From the NCBI GenBank assembly GCA_021495925.1, contig JAKEKT010000063.1, forward strand, positions 169,766 through 233,765: a stretch of 64,000 nt of DNA, written 5' to 3'. This DNA comes from Diplodia intermedia. Its lineage: Eukaryota > Ascomycota > Dothideomycetes > Botryosphaeriales > Botryosphaeriaceae. Below, piece after piece: positions 58,299 to 64,000 of this stretch; the stretch's first letter is position 1, and each line of letters starts with the position of its first letter. The translations under genes were made by a program, and so were the position numbers. The notes beneath the pieces were generated by a model. The model saw nothing but the letters and a program-made list of their open reading frames with translations, searched no databases and was not told where the DNA came from.

Positions 58299-58404
58299 GC
58301 GATGGTGGTGTAGTTGGTTATCACGTCAGTCTAACAGGTTTCAATGCGTCTAACGTAACGCTCCTGCACACTGAAGGTCCCGAGTTCAAACCTCGGCCGT
58401 CGTA
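58299..58404 (+). tRNA. tRNA-Val(AAC) with intron
   Basis: The acceptor stem is GCGATGG paired with CCGTCGT, followed by discriminator A. The D arm is GTG-TAGTTGGTTAT-CAC. The anticodon stem TCAGT/ACTGA encloses CTAAC with anticodon AAC. The T arm is CCGAG-TTCAAAC-CTCGG. An intron of about 31 bases interrupts the anticodon loop just after position 37 (near 58341-58371), the standard site for nuclear tRNA splicing. Confidence 0.88.
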
Positions 58405-58762
58405 CAATTTCTTTTGTTAGCGCACGCTTAGCATGGTGAAGTTGTTGACAGTTTTTTTTTTCCCCGAAGTAAATAGTGCGGCGGTCCGCATATGCACACA
58501 ATTTTGAGGTATGTTTTTCGGCTCCTGCTCACGGTGGGGTTCTCCGCCTACCCTACATCTTCCCAAACGAACGCTGGGCCATGTTCATGGCACTTGATAG
58601 ACTCAAATTTATACACTGATCAGGCACATTCATGTCTCCCTCCCTCCTCCCTCTCCCGCTTTGCTGCAACGCGTAGAGATCATAAAGACAACAAGCCGGC
58701 GACCACCCCACGACTAGGATGTCTCTGGCATCCTTACAGAGAAGGTCACAGGCCTTCACACA
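58405..58762. other. Spacer between tRNA genes
   Basis: It starts with a short pyrimidine run and has a T-run at about 58451-58460 that may end transcription of the first tRNA. No gene is seen. Confidence 0.4.
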
Positions 58763-58869
58763 GTCTCTGTGGTCTAGTCGGTTATGACGTCGGTCTCATA
58801 CTGCGACAGTGTGACTTCCTCTCAGAGGAGGCGATCCGAAGGTCCGCAGTTCGATTCTGCGTAGGGACA
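58763..58869 (+). tRNA. tRNA-Met(CAT), elongator, with intron
   Basis: The acceptor stem is GTCTCTG with TAGGGAC plus discriminator A. The D arm is GTC-TAGTCGGTTAT-GAC. The anticodon arm is TCGGT-CTCATA, then an intron of about 33 bases, then A-TCCGA. The T arm is CGCAG-TTCGATT-CTGCG. The T31-T39 mismatch in the anticodon stem is the same as in yeast elongator tRNA-Met, which supports Met over a modified Ile isoacceptor. Confidence 0.85.
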
Positions 58870-61130
58870 ATTCTTTTGCTCTTTGACGGGGCTGGCATTC
58901 TTTTTGCCATGTTGTTGTATGGTTGGGATGGTGGATGGCGGAAATCAAGCGGGCTGTGCGGGCCACCAAAAGCGGGGCACAGAGCATCACGGCGATGCCA
59001 CTTTGATTTTCTGCTCCGGACTCAACAGATTTCTGGACGCCATGGATGTCCCCGGAAGACACAAGCTTCAGCTCGGAGTCCGGCTAGCAAAGCAATGCCT
59101 TTTTGCTCTCGCGCGTCTCAGAAAGCGTGGAAGCGGGCGCCAAGCCTTTAGCGATCGGCGGCTCTTATCCTCCGCAGAATTTCAAACTCGCACTGCGCCC
59201 TTCAACCTCATCGGCCACATCTCCACGCCATGGCCAAGCAATCTGCCTGCCCTCTCGCCCACGCTGACGATCAAACACGCCTTCTTTGGAGAACACCGTC
59301 ATCGACCCCAGCCCTGCACCGCCGCTCATGGCGTGCTGCCCATACCCAAGATCGGTGCAGCGCGCGGCAAAGCTCCTCACGACGGTCGAGCAGAGCGCGC
59401 TGACGTGGTCGGCCTCCAGCAAGAGCCAGTTTGACTCGTAAGGCCACGGCACTCACGTCGCAGATCTCGAGCCAACGCCCTCAATGAAGCGAGATCGCCA
59501 CCGAGCCAAGAGCACTGCCCATCCTCATACGGGAAAACCCACGCAGTCATGCGGACGCACCGAAGCGCTCACCCACCGCAACCTCGGATATATCGGCTCC
59601 ACGTGAGGCCGCCTCTCGGCAGATTGTCATGGGCATTGTCATAACCGCTGGCCCCATCCCCACATGGCAGCCTTCAGCCGCGACCGCGCATAACCCGTCG
59701 TCCGCAACAGCTGCCGCAAAGCACCAACCGCCGCCGTTGCAGATGGAGGCCCTGACGCCGATCGACGAAGAACGAGCCCAACCGAGCGGCAGGCTGGCAC
59801 GCGCCGCCGCGAGGTCGCACCGCAAACCACCGCTGCCGCCGCCATCGTATGTCCGAGGGCGTCACCGACACGCAGACGCCCCGTGTTGTATGGCCATCAA
59901 GGCATCAAATCAGCTCCGGTGTGTCGTAATGACCGGCGATCAGGCGTCCGCTGTCACCACCGCGCCAGGTTTTTGCATTTCATCTGCGAAAGGCCACCCT
60001 GGATCAATGACCACCGGCCTGCCACGTGGAGACAGGCTCACGATGCGGTGCTCAGTGCGACATGCGCGGTATGAACTGCGCATCTCGTATTGTCAAGAGC
60101 CCATCTGGGCGGCTGTGGCAGCGGCAGTCTTGAAAGCTACGGCCATCGTGTCGTGGCCAATGACCTTCGCGGTGACACCAACAAGACCCCGCCGGTCTCT
60201 GCCCTACAACACAACCTTGCTCCACCACCAACGGTAGGTCATCCTGAAACGTGGAGAAAGAGACCGCCAGACAGAATTATGCCCGTCTGTCCTCTTGGCA
60301 TCCTGCAAGATGGCATCACTCTATTCACTGTATAACTTTGACACTTGTCCTCTGTGCCACGCCACGCACAATGCAAGTTAGCCGTTAGCTCTGTGCATCA
60401 TCTAACCAAGGCTCGTAAGACCAATCTCATCATGATCTCCATTCAAACCCCACGATTTGCCTGCATCTTGCGTCCTTCCCATGGCCCTGAAGCATACTTC
60501 ATCAATCAGTGGAAGAGCAAAATAGGCTTCTAGCAGGGCCGCGTCTACTCCACCCTACTGTTCTTACTATGTGGAACTGTAGGACTAAATCACTGACGAA
60601 CATGTTCCATCCCATGTTGCACTTTGGTTGGATCCCGCTTCAGATTAGAAAATCAAGTAGTTGGAAAATAACATAATCATTCAGAAATACCTTCAGATTG
60701 TTGTTCATCCTCTCATGTTTGTACGGGTACCGTATACTGCAGACGACCTTGATCTTGATAATCGTCGCTGTAAGACTCGGCAAACGTCGAGCCAGTGAAG
60801 CGCCCGGAACCTTGCAAGTGTCTACGACCTTGACGTCCTCCAGAGTTTTGCGCCGATATCGATTTGCACATATTCTTCAAATCTGTGCACTGCCCCATTC
60901 AAAGGTCACGACGCGATGCAGCTATGTACAAGACTATCATCACCTTGCCACCCTGGCTGATCCGTCACAACAAACCTCGAAACCCTGAAGTCACAAACAC
61001 TCCATCCCTCTTCAAACACAGCCATCATGACTTCTAGAAGAATGAAGGCTCGGTTGAAGCCCGGCATACAAAAAAAAGAATGCCGCTCGGCCCGAAATAG
61101 TGACCCACGGAGGAGCAAAAAAAAACACAA
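58870..61130. other. Gene-poor 2.2-kb stretch
   Basis: 59160-60240 is GC-rich and open in several frames on both strands, with frequent stops when any one frame is followed. I could not match it to a family. It may be a decayed gene or plain intergenic DNA. 60240-61130 is AT-richer and shows nothing recognisable. Confidence 0.4.
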
Positions 61131-61175
61131 AACGTACAACAGCCGGGATTCCCCAATGGTCACCCACTTGAGTAA
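61131..61175 (-). pseudogene. 5S rRNA 3' fragment
   Basis: Read on the minus strand, ACTCAAGTGGGTGACCA, then GGGAATCCCGGCTGTTGTACG and a T-rich tail match the last 45 or so bases of a fungal 5S rRNA gene, including its T-run terminator. The 5' two-thirds of 5S are absent; the DNA before it reads as part of the HET-domain gene. It is a truncated copy, not a working gene. Confidence 0.8.
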
Positions 61176-62375
61176 TGAACAATTTTCTCCCAGCAGCTGA
61201 AGTGTTCAGCTCTTGGGCCAACGAAGTCTCTATGAGGTCGTATCGCGGTTTTTTCCTCAGCAGTGACTGGACGAAGGATTTCCCTTTCTCCTCGTTGAGG
61301 CCGGAATTGTCAGGGTGCAATTTGTGTACGTCGCCGCTCAAAGTCCTTGTGAAGTCATCGAGCCAAGTGATGGCGCTATGACTAGACTGAAACTCGTGTA
61401 GTTTCAAGAACTTAGTCCATTTACGGAAAGTCGAGAACTGGCATCCAGAATACATAGAAGGGGAGTGAGCATTCGTTGTTACGTCAGAAATGACGTCCAC
61501 CTTTGTCACGAGAAACGAGAGAACATCCTGGTCAATGTACTGAAGGTGAATTGATCCACCGCTGGATGCATTGTAATGTACGCTTCGGGCTCGTCGGTTG
61601 AGTGCCGTTGTCTCCCTGTCGAGTTCCTTGACCCATGAAGGATGTGAAATGGTGGGCTCGGATTCCCGCCATTAGACCGAGAGTGACCGATCTGGGCATG
61701 AGCGCAGCAAATGGAGACTGATGCCTCTGTATAGCTGTTTCTCATTGACTTCATAGTCCGCATCAAGGCCGAAGTTTGAGGGGTGAAGACCAAGGCACGC
61801 GAATATCTTATCTTGTGGGTGCTTTGACTTCCGATCATGGAAGCTGTACGAACAATCCATGAGGCTGAGGCTTTTGCCTGGCCCCCCTATCCATCTTCGG
61901 GTCAGATTAAAGGTATGTACGTGATTTTGAAAGTTGAACAGGGCGTTGACTGTCGCCTCCCCACACGACAATTTGTCCAGCCTTTGGATGAGTTTGGAAA
62001 AGAACTCGGAACAGCAGCTCTGCGGATGGAAGAAAAGCTTGTCAGCTGACCGAGCAATGTTCACTAGAGAATAAGTGAATTTGCCCCAGCAGAGAGTCGA
62101 GACGGGCAGACCGCGGTAAAGCTGCCCTCTTATACTGTCTACATTCGCGTCCACCAACTTCGATTTATCAACGCCCCCAGTGCTATGAGCGGCTCCATGA
62201 TTTCAAATTCCAGTTTCTCCCGATTCTGAAATGCATGGCTCAGAGCAGGAATATCGTGAAGGTGTTTGTCCTCCTCGGGTGGTTTGATCAATTCTTGAAC
62301 TGCTGATATGTTTCCTTCCCATGTTCTTGATATGAGGGTTTGCCAAGCTGCTCACTCCAACCATCGATGTCATCC
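61172..62375 (-). pseudogene. HET-domain protein, broken
   Basis: HET (heterokaryon incompatibility) similarity runs along the minus strand: WQTLISRTWEG near 62350, LIALGALINRSWWTRM near 62150, SFHDRKSKHPQDKIFACLGL, then SHPSWVKELDRE near 61640 and AAGRKLFIT near 61185. The frame is interrupted by TAG at 62139-62141, TAA at 62130-62132 and TAA at 61672-61674, and it shifts frame between about 62130 and 62080. The first two stops fall where the family has Trp and Gln in its W-T-V-Q-E motif. All three fit C-to-T changes at CpA, the RIP signature. The conserved 3' end is replaced by a 5S rRNA fragment. The N-terminal part before 62375 is not clear. Confidence 0.75.
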
Positions 62376-62860
62376 ACGAGTGCTTCTTACCCCCTTTGTT
62401 TCGCTTTCTGGAAACGGCGTCAACACCACATCAGTGCGCTTGCATCACCCTTCGAGCCGGCATCGCATCGTCGACGGCAAGAATGTATAAATCTTGTCTT
62501 TTGGCCAACTGAACATGTGTGCCTCTCTCTCGTCCATCTTTACACCCGACACTCCGCAGCGCAGGCCGCTTCAGGGAGTAGTTCCCTCTCTTTGACCATC
62601 CGGACAAGACGATCTCCAAGCTCTTTCTCTCATCACCTTTTGAATGAGGTAAAAGTCACGGCCGTCTACTATCCCTCTCGTCGCTGTCTCCTTGACGTGC
62701 TGTTGAGCGGCACATTTCGACCGAGAAATTTCTGTTTCTGTAAGTATAATATGGTGACAATCGTCTTCTGGGCCAACGCTTACCCCTTTGGAAGTGCAGT
62801 ACCAACGCGGAATCCCTATTACCCCCAGACTGGCCCCAAACATATCGTTCGACATTCAGC
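62376..62860. other. Intergenic, C2H2 gene promoter
   Basis: A 485-base gap that may include the lost N-terminus of the HET gene and the promoter of the C2H2 gene. No clear element is seen. Confidence 0.4.
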
Positions 62861-63631
62861 ATGGCTGGGCCTTTGTGGATGCCAAGTCAACACCTGTACA
62901 GCTCTACCTCTGAAATCGCATTCTGGGATACCTACTCGGACCATACTGAGGGCATGGTTGGGCTCGCCGATGATCCAGAGATGTGGGACTCCCCGATGGG
63001 CCAGGCTTCCCAGTCGTTGAACTCAACCTCTCTTGAGCACATGTCCGTGAGCTCATGCCGATCCGAGTGGTTGGATCCTGGTCAGACATCCCTGGGAGCC
63101 GATGGATTTGCTGAAGATGTCAACGTGGTTGTGGTACCTTCAGGGCCATTCCAGACCGAAAGATTCTCCAGCTTCTCGAATTCTTCAGACTCGCATACGA
63201 CCATGAACTCATACTCCTCTTCTGGTATGCCAGACTACGCGCCGGACATGATGGATTCACCAGAATCCTCCAAACCTGAAAGACTTTGTTATGGTGATGA
63301 TGGACCATATCGTGAAGGCCCCCTACCAGCAGACCCGAGCACCGTCCCAAGCTACGCCAGCGAATCCGAGCGTGGAGTCTCTATCATGTGTCAGTCATGT
63401 TGGCGCGAGTTCAAATGGACGTCGTCGCTCATCCGGCATCGAAAGGAGAGCTGCGGAAGTAGTACGGGACGTTTCCAGTGTGACCCGAATTACCACCCCG
63501 GCTGTAGGAAAACCTTCATGCGCCGATGCCACCTCAAGGATCACTATAAGAGGCTGGGCCTCACCGAGAAGCAGGCGGAAGCGAAGGTGAGAGAAAAATA
63601 CTCGAAGGGCATGCACCGTCGTCGCAATTAG
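62861..63631 (+). CDS. C2H2-type zinc-finger protein
   Basis: One exon of 256 codons starting MAGPLWMPSQHLYS. The first 170 residues are Ser/Asp/Pro-rich and probably disordered. Near the C-terminus are two zinc-finger-like units: CQSCWREFKWTSSLIRHRKESC (Cys-X2-Cys, His and a final Cys, so C2HC) and FQCDPNYHPGCRKTF followed by HLKDHYKRLGL. The protein ends in a basic tail (YSKGMHRRRN). It is likely a nuclear DNA-binding protein; similar two-finger proteins are common in ascomycetes and mostly unnamed. An upstream exon cannot be ruled out. It is divergent from the HET pseudogene. Confidence 0.7.
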   Translation: MAGPLWMPSQHLYSSTSEIAFWDTYSDHTEGMVGLADDPEMWDSPMGQASQSLNSTSLEHMSVSSCRSEWLDPGQTSLGADGFAEDVNVVVVPSGPFQTERFSSFSNSSDSHTTMNSYSSSGMPDYAPDMMDSPESSKPERLCYGDDGPYREGPLPADPSTVPSYASESERGVSIMCQSCWREFKWTSSLIRHRKESCGSSTGRFQCDPNYHPGCRKTFMRRCHLKDHYKRLGLTEKQAEAKVREKYSKGMHRRRN

Positions 63632-64000
63632 CTTTTCAGCCTTCTGCACTGCCGGCGTATGCTGTTTGGCCACGGGTGGACTCCAATGGGGCAAGTTGTG
63701 AAACGCTACAGGCTCGGTACCGTCTGCAGGAAGTCCTGTTTTGGCTTCCAGGACTGTCCAAATGCGAATCTCGGAGCATGAGCCGGTAGTTTTTTTTTTC
63801 CTTTCACTTGATGCCGCATTATGTTCTTACCTCATCGTAGTCGGGCCGTGACTTCGGTCATGTCTCAGAGTGCAGCCTGGTGTTGCTCATTTCTTTTTCG
63901 TTCTGGAAACCCGCGTCATCCTAGCCTCCACGTGCGGAAGAATATGATAAAAGTGGCGTCAGGTAGGATGAGCATTTCCTGTTCTCAAACACGCCAGGGA
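63632..64000. other. Right edge, no gene seen
   Basis: This holds the 3' region of the C2H2 gene and a T-run at about 63790-63800. No other feature is supported. Confidence 0.4.

Noticed and set aside
59160..60237. GC-rich open frames, first considered as a sugar-kinase-like gene on the minus strand
   Set aside because: A short glycine-rich patch suggested a kinase, but the rest of the frame does not follow and stops are frequent.
61100..61170. Reading the HET frame through GDHWGIPAVV as the protein's C-terminus
   Set aside because: Those bases are the 3' end of a 5S rRNA gene with its T-run, so the frame is accidental.

Overview
The window is nuclear DNA from a filamentous ascomycete (Pezizomycotina). 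The evidence is short GT-AG introns of about 45-105 bases, lineage-typical families (Zn2Cys6 regulator with a Fungal_trans_2 domain, WSC sensor, HET domain, CYP52-type P450, SPX-RING ligase), intron-bearing tRNA genes and RIP-like mutations in one gene. I cannot place it to genus; Dothideomycetes is only a guess. Gene models were spliced by hand from reading frame, splice signals and family conservation, so exon edges are predictions.

Layout: 1-2866 shows no gene. From 2867 to 14570 lie housekeeping genes: VPS41 of the HOPS complex (-), divergent from a mitochondrial DUF155 (MRX10/RMND1-like) gene (+); an F-box/2EXR-like protein (-); the ribosome-biogenesis J-protein JJJ1 (-), divergent from an SPX-RING ubiquitin ligase (+) that ends in a CaaX-like CVVM. 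From 14891 to 21417 a Zn2Cys6 regulator, a 14-TM MFS transporter and a P450 form a possible three-gene metabolic or detoxification module. OCT1 (-) and a MICOS MIC26/27-family gene (+) share a 220-base divergent promoter at 24029-24248.

From 25552 to 31185 are an octapeptide-repeat protein, a small hypothetical protein and a 601-residue secreted protein of unknown function. From 33537 to 38085 are a CYP52-type P450 and a membrane-anchored GH18 chitinase. A J-domain protein (-) and a conserved hypothetical (+) are again divergent at 39550-39850. At 42002-42210 is a four-copy tandem array whose first copy carries a 31-base match, as I recall it, to the 5' end of U2 snRNA but lacks the branch-site recognition sequence.

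The right part is gene-poor: a secreted type B carboxylesterase (45429-47337), an 876-residue conserved protein (48025-50711), a WSC cell-wall sensor (53489-54472), a 72-residue hydrophilic stress-type protein, intron-containing tRNA-Val(AAC) and tRNA-Met(CAT), a HET-domain pseudogene with RIP-type stop codons joined to a truncated 5S rRNA, and a C2H2 protein (62861-63631). The most unusual signals are the U2-like array, the RIP-mutated HET gene with its 5S fragment, the CaaX-like end of the SPX-RING ligase, and a chitinase intron that stays in frame and would add a histidine run if retained.
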